DNA of 27,579 nt from JBKPCD01 sp046727175 (GCA_046727175.1 JBKPCD010000305.1:1-27579); one strand, 5' to 3'. Shown: positions 1-9,297, counted from the stretch's first letter. A program made the numbers and translations. The notes: generated by a model from the sequence alone, not told the origin.

Positions 1-149
1 GTCGAGGACTGTGTGTGGTGTGGTGCATCCGACTGGTGAGGTCGTTCGGGCCCGACGCGGTCGCCTCAGCAACGCCGTCGCTGCGTCGACGTCCCCTCCA
101 ATGGCCGACCCCATGACGTCGGCTCAGTGGTTGCAATGAGCTGGATGAA

Positions 150-1238
150 ATGGCCTCCCCGCGACGTATGCCTCAGGTCGTGATGATCACCGGCGCATCG
201 GCGGGAGTCGGCCGAGCTGTCGCGCGCGCATTCGGCATGCGCGGCGCATCGGTTGGGCTGCTTGCGCGCGGTCGAGCCGGCCTCGACGGCGCGACGCGTG
301 ACGTGGAATGCGCCGGCGGCCACGCGATGATCTTTCAGGCCGATGTGACTGATGCGGAGGCGGTCGAGACCGCGGCATCTCGCCTCGAAGCGACCTTCGG
401 CGCGATCGATATCTGGGTCAACAACGCGATGGCGAGCGTGTTCTCGCCCGTCCTCGAGATGACAGTCGCCGAGTACAGGCGTGTCACCGAGGTCACGTAC
501 CTCGGTGTCGTCTACGGCACGCTCGCGGCGCTCAGGCGCATGACAGCGCGCAATCGCGGCGTCGTCGTCCAGGTTGGCTCCGCGCTCGCATACCGGGGCA
601 TCCCGCTGCAGTCTGCGTATTGCGCCGCGAAGCACGCGGTCGAAGGTTTCTGCGATTCGCTGCGCGCCGAGCTGCTGCACGACCGCAGCGGCGTCCAGAT
701 CACGATGGTTCACCTCCCGGCGCTCAACACGCCGCAGTTCGATTGGGTGAAGAGCCGCCTGCGCGGCCGCGCCAAGCCCGTGCCGCCGATTTTTCAGCCG
801 GAAGTCGCCGCCGACGCGATCGTCTGGGCTGCGGATCATCCGCGGCGCGCATACTTCGTCGGCTTCCCGACGGTTGAAGCGATCGCCGGCGATCGCGTCG
901 CTGCCGGCCTCGGCGATCGATATCTCGCGCGCGTCGGCTACGACGCGCAGCAGACAACAGAGCCCGAGGATCCGCATCGGCCGGATAACCTGTGGTCACC
1001 GGTCGACGAGACTCGCGACTTCGGCGCCCACGGACGCTTCGATACCGAGGCCCGGCCTTCGAGTTGGGAGCTGGTCGTTTCGAAACACCGTCGCGCGTTC
1101 GCGGCGCTCGGCCTTGCGGCGACCGCAGCGGCTCTCTTTTACCTGCGCCGTCCCGCGGCAGCCGATGTGCGCCGGCCCCGCGCATCCGCCCTGAAACGAG
1201 GAATACAGCGATGGCTCAAACCGCATCCGATGGACTGA
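150..1238 (+). CDS. SDR-family oxidoreductase with C-terminal membrane tail (copy 1)
   Basis: Classical short-chain dehydrogenase/reductase that should use NAD(P)H on an unknown alcohol or carbonyl substrate. Seen: Rossmann motif TGASAGVG (residues 14-21), NNAM in place of the usual NNAG (91-94), catalytic Ser144, Tyr157 and Lys161 (YxxxK). After the roughly 250-residue SDR core comes a linker, a single hydrophobic segment (about 315-335) and a basic tail, so it is probably anchored to the membrane by its C-terminus. ATG 150 has a weak GGA upstream; ATG 168 would give MPQVV, matching the start of the paralogue at 19148-20140. That paralogue is very similar throughout, including the AYRGIPLQSAYC block. 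The last 28 bases overlap the start of a TPP-enzyme gene, so the two were probably co-translated. Function is confident at family level only. Confidence 0.9.
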   Translation: MASPRRMPQVVMITGASAGVGRAVARAFGMRGASVGLLARGRAGLDGATRDVECAGGHAMIFQADVTDAEAVETAASRLEATFGAIDIWVNNAMASVFSPVLEMTVAEYRRVTEVTYLGVVYGTLAALRRMTARNRGVVVQVGSALAYRGIPLQSAYCAAKHAVEGFCDSLRAELLHDRSGVQITMVHLPALNTPQFDWVKSRLRGRAKPVPPIFQPEVAADAIVWAADHPRRAYFVGFPTVEAIAGDRVAAGLGDRYLARVGYDAQQTTEPEDPHRPDNLWSPVDETRDFGAHGRFDTEARPSSWELVVSKHRRAFAALGLAATAAALFYLRRPAAADVRRPRASALKRGIQRWLKPHPMD

Positions 1239-1354
1239 TCGCCCTCCTGCAGGAGTGGGGCGTCGATACCATCTTCGGCCTGCCCGGCGACGGGATCAAT
1301 GGCATCGTGGAGGCGCTGCGGCGAAGGGCCGAGTCGATCCGCTTCATCCAGGTG
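1211..1354 (+). pseudogene. 5' fragment of a TPP-dependent pyruvate oxidase/acetolactate synthase-like gene
   Basis: ATG 1211 lies inside the 3' end of the SDR gene and opens a frame whose first 48 residues match the N-terminus of the intact TPP enzyme at 21328-23088 (shared FGLPGDGINGI and FIQV). Similarity stops at codon 48, directly before the RHEE segment that holds the catalytic Glu51 in the intact copy. The frame stays open to 1561 but the remaining residues resemble nothing I know. The fragment lacks the cofactor-activating Glu and the GDG...NN TPP-binding site, so it cannot be active. The break falls where the left transposon graveyard begins, so insertion or deletion by those elements is the likely cause. 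Confidence 0.85.
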
Positions 1355-1824
1355 TGTGCTTCGCCAATATTCCGACGGCCGCCAGAATCCAGCACGGACA
1401 CGTGGAGTTCGAGCCCCGAGCGGGAGACGTTGTGGCTCTCCGACGACGTCATGACGCGAATCACAGGAGAGACTCAGAACGGCCGATGGCGATCAGCGCC
1501 AGGCGAGCGAATAGTCTCAGCTGGTTTATTGGCCACAGCGGCCCGATCGGGGCGCGGATGAACAGACCTCGCGCCAACGGCAACCATCTGAAGCCGACCA
1601 AGCGGAGGCGGATCCCTGCCCAACCTCGGGCGCGTCCCAGTACGATCGTGCAGGGAAATCTTGGGTGACGCCAGCGAGGAGGCGTGTGTCGGAGCGAAGA
1701 AGGTCGTCGACCACCGCCCATTGGCTGGAGGCGCACCGCGCATCGCGTGACAAGAGAGCTGGGCGACATGAAGAGCCGAGGACGTCGGCGGTGTCGTCAT
1801 CGCCCGACTCGTACGATGACGTCA
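1355..1824. other. Gene-free debris between the broken TPP gene and the transposase remnants
   Basis: About 470 bases with several overlapping open frames on both strands, none with a recognisable domain, a convincing ribosome-binding site or a clear advantage over the others. The minus-strand frame running on from the transposase remnant at 1825 stays open for a while but no longer resembles an integrase core. It is most likely the decayed end of an insertion sequence. Confidence 0.5.
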
Positions 1825-2318
1825 TCGGCGAGACGAACGCCAGGTCGCCGAGGTGATTTGTGAGACCTGTACGCCAGGTCTGTGACGGTGGCGTCAGTCG
1901 GTCGGGCAGCTAACGCGAGACCGTGCGTTCCGAGACGGCGATTCCGAGCTTCAGGAACTCGCCGTGAATCCGCGGAGCGCCCCAGAGATGATTCTCTGGC
2001 CAAGCGCCGAATCAGATCTCGACGTGGTACATCGATGCGTGGTCTGCCAGGACGCCGCGCGCGACGGCGCCAGCATCGACGGAACCCTTCGCGATGCCAA
2101 CGGTCGATGGTGGCCGGCTGGACCAGCACTCGCGCTTGTCTCCACCGAGGCCACAACCGTCGCAAAATCAGCCAGAGCAGACGGTCAGGTGGGCGAAAGC
2201 GCCGATCCGAACGCGCGAGTATGCCTAATTGATGGCGCAGCGCCAGAGTCTCGAGCAGGAGGTCTCTTCGGGTCGACAAGGCTGACCGGAGCGCAGCGAC
2301 CTGCGGGGAGGCGTCACG
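1825..2318 (-). pseudogene. Transposase remnant B (N-terminal half, integrase-core family)
   Basis: On the minus strand, beginning near 2305, the translation gives the N-terminal part of an integrase-core (rve-type) transposase: the RSALSTRRDLLLETLALRHQLG block, WHREGFRRCWRRR and a GRPRID linker. The reading frame then slips (the expected LWGAPRIHGE reads as LGRSADSRR), and another frame resumes QTWRTGLTNHLGDLAFVSP at about 1825-1881. The catalytic DDE core that should follow is absent. Remnant A directly upstream on the same strand is a related but divergent copy, so two elements have collapsed head to tail. Not functional. Confidence 0.75.
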
Positions 2319-2927
2319 CACCGCCGTAGGATGGCCAGCCACACCAACGTCAACAATTATTGTCGGACGCGATATTGGCGAGGTACAGGCACGTTGCCGT
2401 CGGCACGATGAAGAAATCGGCCGCGGCGATTTGCTGAACGTGATTCGCGAGGAACGTGCGCCACGTTTGCGATGGCGGTGCGGTGCGTCGGACCATGTAC
2501 TTCGCGACGGTCGCCTGCGAGACGTCGACCCGACTCTCATCAACTCGCCGTGAATCCGCGGCGCGCCCCAAAGCGGATTGCTCGCCGACATGCTGCGGAT
2601 CAAGGCGCGGACCTCGGCCGCGACTGCCGGTCGACCGACGCGCTGCCGCCGTCTTTGCCGGGTCCAGAACCACAGGCAGCCCTGACGATGCCACGCGAGG
2701 ACCGTTTCCGGTCTGACGATCACGAGTGCGGTCCACCAGGCGGGCCATAACCGCGATAACCAAGTCCAGAGCCAACGATCCGCAGGCAGGAGCCGCAACC
2801 GGTGCGGCCGCGACCGATTCAGCACCTGCAGCTGGTGCCGTAAGGCCAGCACCTCAAGCTGCAATGCCGCGCGCGCCCGAAGACAACCTCGGACGGTTAA
2901 GAGCAAGGACACCAGGACTGAGATCAT
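2319..2927 (-). pseudogene. Transposase remnant A (N-terminal half up to GHPTA)
   Basis: Minus-strand start near ATG 2927 (MISVLVSLL), followed by LEVLALRHQLQVLNR, a WHRQG helix, a GRPAV linker and, after a frameshift, SQATVAKYMVRR, SQTWRTFLANHV and AADFFIVPTATC. The Asp of AADFF is the first catalytic acid of the integrase core. A short stretch after this is missing, then GVAGHPTA appears (2322-2339), the point just before the second catalytic block. The second Asp and the Glu are absent from this strand. They occur in a plus-strand fragment at 2955-3377, whose first residues continue where GHPTA stops. At least two indels plus an apparent internal rearrangement; not functional. Confidence 0.8.
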
Positions 2928-2954
2928 CGGCACGAGCGTATCCGGCGCAGACCT

Positions 2955-3377
2955 GAACATCAATGGCTGCAACAAGTACGGGATTTCTGGCAGGTACAGT
3001 TTCCGTGGAACGACGCCCCGCGATATCTGCTTCGCGATCGTGATTCCGCGTTCTACGCGTGGGCGACGACGGCGGCGGCGATCGGCATCGAGGAAATCCT
3101 CACGGCTCCACGCTCACCGTGGCAGAACGCCTACGCGGAGCGCGTGATCGGGTCCATTCGCCGCGAATGTCTCGATCACATCATCGTCGCCAATGCGCGC
3201 GGATTGCGACGCGCCTTCCATGCGTACATCGAGTATTACTTGAAATCTCGAACCCACGTGTCGCTTGACAAGGATGCGCCGGTGTCTCGGCCCGTCGCAA
3301 CACCTACCGACGGCGCGATCGTCGCGATTCCTCACGTCGGTGGTCTGCACCACCGGTACGAACGCCGCGCCGCATAA
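2955..3377 (+). pseudogene. Transposase fragment C (C-terminal half of the integrase core)
   Basis: Plus-strand frame beginning WLQQVRDFW and PWNDAPRYLLRDRDSAF, which carries the second catalytic Asp. It continues with ILTAPRSPWQNAYAERVIGS (catalytic Glu), RRECLDHIIV, RTHVSLDKDAPV and the typical family ending GGLHHRYERRAA before TAA (3375-3377). The N-terminal helix-turn-helix part and the first catalytic Asp are missing upstream. The fragment is clean, with no internal stop or frameshift. It belongs to the same transposase family as remnant A, which lies head to head with it only about 28 bases away. Confidence 0.85.
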
Positions 3378-3709
3378 CCCGCGATACTCATCGACCGTGC
3401 ACCCGCTCAGTGCCATCGCGAACGGCGACTGCGTGTCCATCTCCGTCTCGTCGCTTTCCTCCGCTGTCTTGTACATCGGTCGCGCGCGGCGCTCCACCTG
3501 TGAATTTGGCGCTCGTGGTGCGTCGCTTTAAAAACCGTACGGGATAAACCTTTCCATTTTGAGTTTTCAGTAGCGACAGCAGGCCAGATTGATGGCGTCG
3601 GGAGACGTTCCAGGCATGCGCGCGATTGCGCGCCGCGCAGGTTTTCGATGGCGGTGCGTGATCCGGCTCGCGACCGGTAGAACTGTGAGGCCTCGCGTCA
3701 TTCGATGCG
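3378..3709. other. Gene-free interval after the left transposon graveyard
   Basis: Some 330 bases without a supported gene. A minus-strand frame covers part of it but is mostly antisense to transposase fragment C and has no recognisable product. A TGCACCC heptamer about 35 bases after the transposase stop resembles the right-end sequence of elements near 10841 and 11490, so this may hold the terminus of the old insertion sequence. The last part precedes the 3' end of the GDSL hydrolase gene; no clear terminator hairpin with a T-run is visible. Confidence 0.4.
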
Positions 3710-5049
3710 TCAGTGGCCTTCGCCGTTCTTGAACAGCTTCAGGTCGATAGCGTTGCCCATCGTCTCGTATCCGGCGTTGTTGGGATGCAAATGGTCCCCA
3801 CTGTCGTAGAGCGGCAGCAACCGTGTCGGCACATTCGGGTCGCGCGTGATCTCGTCGAAATCGATTACCGCGTCATACTCGCCGCTCGTGCGAATCCACG
3901 CGTTCACCATCTGGCGCTTCGCCTCGATGATTGGGAATACCGCGTCCGGGACGAACCCCTGAAGCGGCGTCAGGGTGGCGCCGTAGATCATGAGGCCGCG
4001 CGCGTGCGCTCGCTGAATCAGTTGCCGGTGACCCTGAATGACCTCTTCCGCGGTCACCGACTCGGACGGCAGAATCGTCTCTCCGATCCAGAAATCATTG
4101 TTGCCCAGTAGCACGATGACGTGTGTCACTCCCGTCTGCGTCAACACGTCACGATCGAACCGCGCCAACCCGCTCGGGCCGATGCCGTCATGGAGGAGCC
4201 TGTTACCGGTGATGGATTGATTCAGCACGCCCATCTTGCGATTCCCGGGTTGTGCGAGGAGCCGCCGCGCGAGGTGATCTGGCCACCGGTCGTTGGTGTT
4301 CGCCGTCGACGCCGCGCCGTCGGTCACAGAGTCGCCGAACGTCACAATCGCACTGGTCTGCTTGGTTGTTGACACCTCCACGCCCGCCAGCCAAAACCTT
4401 CCGAGCGTCGTCGACGCAACGGGCATCGTGACGGTTCCCGTGAAATCTCCCTCCGAAGAGATGTACGACGTCTGGAGTCCGAGGAAGTGCCAGGTTGCCG
4501 GCCCCGTGCTTCCCGGCACGAAGATGCTCACTGCCAGGTCGGCAAGTGCTGGAACCTGAAGCGCGACAGAATCGCTGATCACGACTGCACCCGGCGGAAT
4601 GGTGATTGACGGCTCGCCGCCGAACGTCAGCGTGCGGTCCGATTCGGCGACGATGGCGGCGTCGTTTGCGCAAAGGGCAATATGCGCCGCACCGATCGCG
4701 AGCGCTCTCGCACCGAACGTGGAGAGCCGAACGCGGACGTCATTGCCTTCAACGCTCGTATGCACGATCTGTCGAAGAGTCTGATTGCTGAAGCCCGTAT
4801 TTGTGAGCCCGGGAGGACCGGCGAAGGCTCGTGGAGCGCGGTTCCCCAAGTCCCCACCCACCCTTCGTTGCCGTTTCCGGCGAAAATTGTCGTCAGTGCT
4901 AGCACGGACGTCACGACAGTTAGCAGCACGGTCACGCGCAGCTTCAAGCTTCGCCATTTTCCACACCATCGCTGAGGAGCCGCGAAATCGTATGGGCCGA
5001 TGTGTGCGCAACCGGTATCGCTGTGCTCGAGCCGAGTCTTCGTCTCCAT
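3710..5049 (-). CDS. Secreted SGNH/GDSL-family hydrolase, one frameshift near 4822
   Basis: Predicted exported esterase/lipase-type hydrolase of the SGNH fold with an N-terminal beta-rich domain. Chosen start is ATG 5049, preceded eight bases upstream by AAAGGAG. An N-terminal hydrophobic stretch (VTVLLTVVTSVLALTTIF) looks like a signal peptide or anchor, followed by GWVGTWGTALHEP. There the frame breaks: the rest (AGPPGLTNTGFSNQTLRQ onward) is in another frame, as if one base were missing around 4819-4826. Catalytic blocks are intact: FGDSVTDG (nucleophile Ser), LLGNNDFW (block III Asn) and YDSGDHLHPNNAG (Asp and His near the C-terminus). Divergent from the sigma-factor gene. If the frameshift is real the exported enzyme is lost; if it is a sequencing error the gene is normal. 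Substrate unknown. Confidence 0.82.
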
Positions 5050-5248
5050 AACGCGCTCCTTTCCGACACTCGCGCGTGTTGGTGCAGAGCCGACCGGTAT
5101 GGAGGCTCGGCACCGGCTTCGCCTGCTCTCACTCACTTAAAGGGAGATTTCGCGGCCGGAACTATCATTCGGAGCTTCTGGACAGTGGCCGAACACCCGG
5201 ATAGACTTCCGCCATCGTCCGATAACCCTTGTGTTGACAGAGGGATTC

Positions 5249-5854
5249 GTGTCCGCTGCCTCATCACATGAACTGACGGCGGCGCTGCAGGCCTGGAGGG
5301 CGGGAGACCAATCGGCCTTGGAGAAGCTGACGCCGCTCGTCGACGCCGAGTTACGGCGGCTTGCCCGCTACTACCTCGCCCGCGAACGTTCAGACCACAC
5401 GCTGCAGACAACGGCGCTCATCAACGAGGCCTGGCTGCGTCTGATTGACTGGAAGCAGGTGAGCTGGCAGGACAGGGCGCACTTCTTCGGTGTATCGGCG
5501 CGATTGATGCGATACATCCTGGTGGACTTCGCCCGGACACGAAAACAGCAGAAACGAGGTGGCGCGGCTCAGCATCTGCCGCTTGACCAGGCCGCGGCAA
5601 TCTGCGTTGACCGCAGCGATGATCTGGTTGCGCTCGACGATGCGCTGCAGACCCTGGGCCGATACGATCCGCGCAAATGTCAGATCGTGGAGCTGCGTTT
5701 CTTCGGCGGATTGACGGTGAACGAAACCGCAGAGGCCATGCGGCTTTCGCCAATCACGATCATTCGCGAATGGAACAAAGCGAAGGCGTGGCTTTATCAG
5801 GAACTCGACCCGGAGCCGAGCCATGGATCCCGAGCGCTGGCGCCAGATCGATGA
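5249..5854 (+). CDS. ECF-type RNA polymerase sigma factor
   Basis: About 200 residues with sigma-70 region 2 in the first half (ELRRLARYYLARE, TTALINEAWLRL, FFGVSARLMRYILVDFART) and region 4 helix-turn-helix near the C-terminus (ELRFFGGLTVNETAEAMRLS followed by REWNKAKAWL). This is the ECF branch (Sigma70_ECF, PF07638 type) that Acidobacteriota and Planctomycetota often encode beside Ser/Thr kinases. GTG 5249 is preferred because AGAGGGA lies just upstream; GTG 5231 would add six residues. No anti-sigma factor is adjacent. Its 3' end overlaps the kinase gene by 32 bases, so the two are probably co-translated and the kinase may control the sigma factor. Family certain, regulon unknown. Confidence 0.92.
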   Translation: MSAASSHELTAALQAWRAGDQSALEKLTPLVDAELRRLARYYLARERSDHTLQTTALINEAWLRLIDWKQVSWQDRAHFFGVSARLMRYILVDFARTRKQQKRGGAAQHLPLDQAAAICVDRSDDLVALDDALQTLGRYDPRKCQIVELRFFGGLTVNETAEAMRLSPITIIREWNKAKAWLYQELDPEPSHGSRALAPDR

Positions 5855-8800
5855 CCTGCTCGAACAGGCGCTCGAGCTCCCACCTGAAGATCGCGCCGCG
5901 TTTGTCGAAGCAGCCTGTAATGGTGACGACGCTCTCCGCGTGCAGGTCCAACACCTGCTACGTGCGCACGACCGTGCCGGTAATTTTCTTGCCGTTCCTG
6001 CGCTGGAGAGCGCATTCGAAGATGTCACGCGACAACAGACGGACAGCCTGATAGGCCGAACTCTCAGCCAATACCAGATCACGTCGCGCCTGGGCGCCGG
6101 CGGCATGGGTGTCGTCTACCTGGCGCGAGATACTCGGCTCGAACGGCTGGTGGCCCTGAAGTTTCTCCCGCTCGACGTCACTCTCGATGAGGAACAGAAG
6201 CTCCGATTCGTCCGCGAGGCGAAGGCAAGTGCAGCCTTGGAGCATCCGAACATCGGGACGATCCACGAGATAGCCGAAGCGCCTGACGGGCGGACGTTCA
6301 TCGTGATGGGCTACTACGACGGCGAGACCCTGAGGCAACGAATTCAGCGCGGTCGCTTAGCTGCTAATGAGGCCGTGGAAATCGCCCGCCAGATCGCTTC
6401 AGGACTTGCTCATGCACACAGCCGCGACATCGTGCACAGAGACGTCAAGCCAGGCAACATCCTGGTGACTCGCGAAGGGGTGGTGAAAATTATTGATTTC
6501 GGCCTGGCCAAATCACGTGAGTTGTCGACAGTTACCAGAGCCGACCGTGTCGTGGGGACCGTGGTCTACCTCTCGCCAGAACGGGCACGAGGGGAAGACG
6601 TCGACCCGCGGAGTGATGTCTGGTCATTGGGCGCAGTGCTGTACGAGATGCTTACAGGACACGTGCCGTTCCGCGGTGACCACCCGGCGGCCACCATCCA
6701 CAACATCCTGAACGCCGACCCGACGCCGGTAACCCGACTGTGTCCTGACGTTCCGTCACAGATAGACCAGATCATCCGTAGGACTCTGGAGAAGGACCCA
6801 AAGTCGCGTTACCCGTCAGCAACCGAGCTCTTGAACGCGCTCGTTGAATATCAGTCCAGCGTCACCTCGCCCGCACAGGGAGGGAGTGCCGGTAGGGTCA
6901 TTGCAGAATGGATGCGTCAAAAACGAGTAGCGATCCCGGCACTTCTGATCTTTGTAGGGTTGACATCACTCCTGGCGTGGTCGTTGTATCGGCAGAGCAA
7001 GGTTCGGTGGGCGAGGGAGACGCTCCTGCCGGAAATCACCCGGTTGGCCGACCAGGACCAGTACGCTGCCGCGTTGGCGCTAGCGAGAGAAACGGAGCGA
7101 TACATTCCTGGCGACCCGCAACTGGCGAAGCTCTGGCCCGTGATCTCTGCATCCATTTCGATCAAAACCACACCGCCCGGCGCGAACGTGTACATCAAGG
7201 CGTATCACGACATCAGCTCGCAGTGGACGCACTTGGGTACTTCGCCGCTCGATAACATCACGATTCCTCTGGGGCTATTCCGGTGGAAAATCGAGAAAAC
7301 TGGCTTTGCCCCGATTGAAGACGTCGCTCGGTCCCGCTCCATCTCGTTCGTTCTCGATTCGCTTGACAGTGTTCCGGATGGCTCGGTTCGAGTTCCGGGC
7401 GGGCGCTCTCCAAACAACATGACCGTGTCGGGGTTCGAGAGCATCGAAGCCGTTCAACTGCAGGACTATTGGATGGATCGGTATGAATTGACGAACAAGC
7501 AGTTCAAGCGTTTCGTCACTGCCGGCGGGTACCAGAAGCGAGAGTATTGGAAGCACGTGTTCGTCAAAGACGGCCGTGTTGTGCCCTGGGAAGACGCGAT
7601 GAAAGAGTTTCGCGATGTGACCGGGCGGCCTGGACCGTCGACGTGGGAAGCTGGCGACTACCCGAACGGGCAAGACGATTATCCCGTCGGCGGCGTGAGT
7701 TGGTACGAGGCCGCGGCATTTTGCGAATTCGCGGGCAAGAGTCTCCCCACGGTCTATCACTGGAACCGTGCCGCCATCAACGGAGAGGCGTGGTTCACCT
7801 CGCATATTCTTCCTTTCAGCAATTTTGCCGGTCGCGGTCCCGCGCGGGTCGGCACGCATCAAGGCATGAGTCGCTCCGGAACGTTTGATTTGGCTGGCAA
7901 TGTGAAGGAATGGAGTTGGAACGGAGCCGTTCAGCGCAGACGGTACATCCTCGGGGGCGCGTGGGACGAGCCGGCATACATGTTCCACGAGGCCGACGCC
8001 AGGCCACCATTTCAGCGCGATGCGACGTTCGGGTTCCGGTGCATCAAATACCTGCCACACGACTCGCCTTCGCCGAGGCTGACCGATCCGGTTGTCGCTT
8101 CTACTCGAAACTATGCGAAGGAGCAGCCCGTTCCTGAGAACATCTTCCGTGTTTACCGGGATCTCTATAGCTACGACAAAGTCCCCTTGAACGCGGCTAT
8201 CGAGTCGGTGGATACGACCGAAGCCGACTGGATCAAGCAGAAGATCACATTCGACGCCGCCTATGGCAACGAACGCATGGCGGCGTATCTCTTCTTGCCA
8301 AAGCATGCGGCTCCGCCGTATCAAACGATCGTTCATTTCCCGGGAGCGGAATCAATTTTCGTCCGTTCTAGCGACCAACTGATCGCGATACCACGGATTG
8401 ATTTCCTCCTCAAAAGCGGGCGTGCGGTCCTGTGGCCCATCTACAAAGGAACCTACGAACGTCAGGACGGAATGCAAACGTATTTCCCCAACACCAGCAT
8501 TCGCTACCGGGATTGGGTCATCCAGTGGGCAAAGGACTTGGGAAGGTCCATCGACTATCTCGAAAGTCGTTCGGAGATCGAACGCAACAAACTCGCGTTT
8601 TACGGCTTTAGTTGGGGAGCCTGCATGGGAGCTATCCTGCCGGCCGTGGAGAATCGCTTCAAGGTCAGCGTGCTGATGGGGCCTGGCTTGTATCTGGAAG
8701 AGGCCCGGCCGGAAGTCGATCAGATCAATTTTGCTCCACGGGTGACGATTCCCACGTTGATCCTCGACGGCCGCGACGACTTCGTTTTCCCTCGCGAAAC

Positions 8801-8960
8801 ATCTCAAGAGCCGTTCTATCGCCTCCTCGGAACCCCTGAAGGGCACAAGCGCCTGCGCGTGTTCGACGGCGGGCACAGTGTGCCGCGTCACCATCTGATC
8901 CGGGAGAGCCTGGACTGGCTCGATCGGTATTTCGGGCCGGTGCCGCGGACAGGGCAGTGA
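5823..8960 (+). CDS. Membrane Ser/Thr protein kinase fused to PEGA, FGE/SUMF1-like and alpha/beta-hydrolase domains
   Basis: A 1045-residue protein. Kinase domain about 85-345 with all key motifs: GAGGMG (91-96), Lys113, HRD (205-207), DFG (225-227) and SPE (251-253) in place of APE. One transmembrane helix about 369-389 puts the kinase inside and the rest outside the membrane. A PEGA-like beta domain follows (about 445-495, TTPPGANVYI), then a formylglycine-generating-enzyme/SUMF1-type fold (about 525-743, MDRYELTNKQF, GGVSWYEAAAFC, DLAGNVKEW, FGFRCIKY), then an alpha/beta hydrolase (about 800-1040) with GFSWG nucleophile Ser930, probable acid Asp985 or Asp986 and His1018. The start lies inside the sigma-factor gene, with GGAG about nine bases upstream. 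The FGE-like part may only bind ligand; the hydrolase triad looks intact. Likely a signal-receiving kinase working with the adjacent sigma factor (inference). Confidence 0.93.
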   Translation: MDPERWRQIDDLLEQALELPPEDRAAFVEAACNGDDALRVQVQHLLRAHDRAGNFLAVPALESAFEDVTRQQTDSLIGRTLSQYQITSRLGAGGMGVVYLARDTRLERLVALKFLPLDVTLDEEQKLRFVREAKASAALEHPNIGTIHEIAEAPDGRTFIVMGYYDGETLRQRIQRGRLAANEAVEIARQIASGLAHAHSRDIVHRDVKPGNILVTREGVVKIIDFGLAKSRELSTVTRADRVVGTVVYLSPERARGEDVDPRSDVWSLGAVLYEMLTGHVPFRGDHPAATIHNILNADPTPVTRLCPDVPSQIDQIIRRTLEKDPKSRYPSATELLNALVEYQSSVTSPAQGGSAGRVIAEWMRQKRVAIPALLIFVGLTSLLAWSLYRQSKVRWARETLLPEITRLADQDQYAAALALARETERYIPGDPQLAKLWPVISASISIKTTPPGANVYIKAYHDISSQWTHLGTSPLDNITIPLGLFRWKIEKTGFAPIEDVARSRSISFVLDSLDSVPDGSVRVPGGRSPNNMTVSGFESIEAVQLQDYWMDRYELTNKQFKRFVTAGGYQKREYWKHVFVKDGRVVPWEDAMKEFRDVTGRPGPSTWEAGDYPNGQDDYPVGGVSWYEAAAFCEFAGKSLPTVYHWNRAAINGEAWFTSHILPFSNFAGRGPARVGTHQGMSRSGTFDLAGNVKEWSWNGAVQRRRYILGGAWDEPAYMFHEADARPPFQRDATFGFRCIKYLPHDSPSPRLTDPVVASTRNYAKEQPVPENIFRVYRDLYSYDKVPLNAAIESVDTTEADWIKQKITFDAAYGNERMAAYLFLPKHAAPPYQTIVHFPGAESIFVRSSDQLIAIPRIDFLLKSGRAVLWPIYKGTYERQDGMQTYFPNTSIRYRDWVIQWAKDLGRSIDYLESRSEIERNKLAFYGFSWGACMGAILPAVENRFKVSVLMGPGLYLEEARPEVDQINFAPRVTIPTLILDGRDDFVFPRETSQEPFYRLLGTPEGHKRLRVFDGGHSVPRHHLIRESLDWLDRYFGPVPRTGQ

Positions 8961-9081
8961 GGTATTCGATCTTCAATAGGCGGCCCCGGCGCGGTGTCTG
9001 CCGTAGCAGCCACCGTCCGTGGGGCGACAGCGCCAGTTCCTTGTGGTCCGCAGGATTTATGGACGATCCATCTCAGGGCGG

Positions 9082-9297
9082 TTACGCCGCGTCCAAGTGA
9101 TATTCATGGTGGAGCCCGCCCAGAATCGGCGTCTCGATCACCCGCGAGTGTTCGGCGAGGTGATGGCGGTCGGCGCGACCAGGGGCCCCGCCAACCGATC
9201 CGGAAGCCAGGGGCCCAGGCTGGCGTGTGGGCGGCCCCGCTTATAGTGGGTCACGCCATTCGCGAAGAATCCATCGCAGATGTCCCTCGTGGATGGC
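9082..9297 (-). pseudogene. C-terminal remnant of an integrase-core transposase
   Basis: Read from the insertion-sequence border at about 9297 leftwards on the minus strand: IHEGHLRWILREW, then after a slip VTHYKRGRPHASLGPWLPD, then after a second slip HLAEHSRVIETPILGGLHHEYHLDAA and TAA at 9082-9084. These are the typical last 70 or so residues of this transposase class. Two frameshifts, and the upstream part is gone. The similarity runs right up to the inverted repeat of the insertion sequence at 9296, so that element probably landed in this older copy. Confidence 0.8.

Noticed and set aside
3114..3497. 127-residue minus-strand frame
   Set aside because: Mostly antisense to transposase fragment C; no recognisable product or ribosome-binding site.
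5234..5239. TTGACA resembling a -35 box before the sigma-factor gene
   Set aside because: It lies only 10-15 bases before the chosen start codon and no -10 element fits.
7275..8336. 353-residue minus-strand frame
   Set aside because: Antisense to the FGE/hydrolase part of the kinase fusion, where domain motifs support the plus strand.
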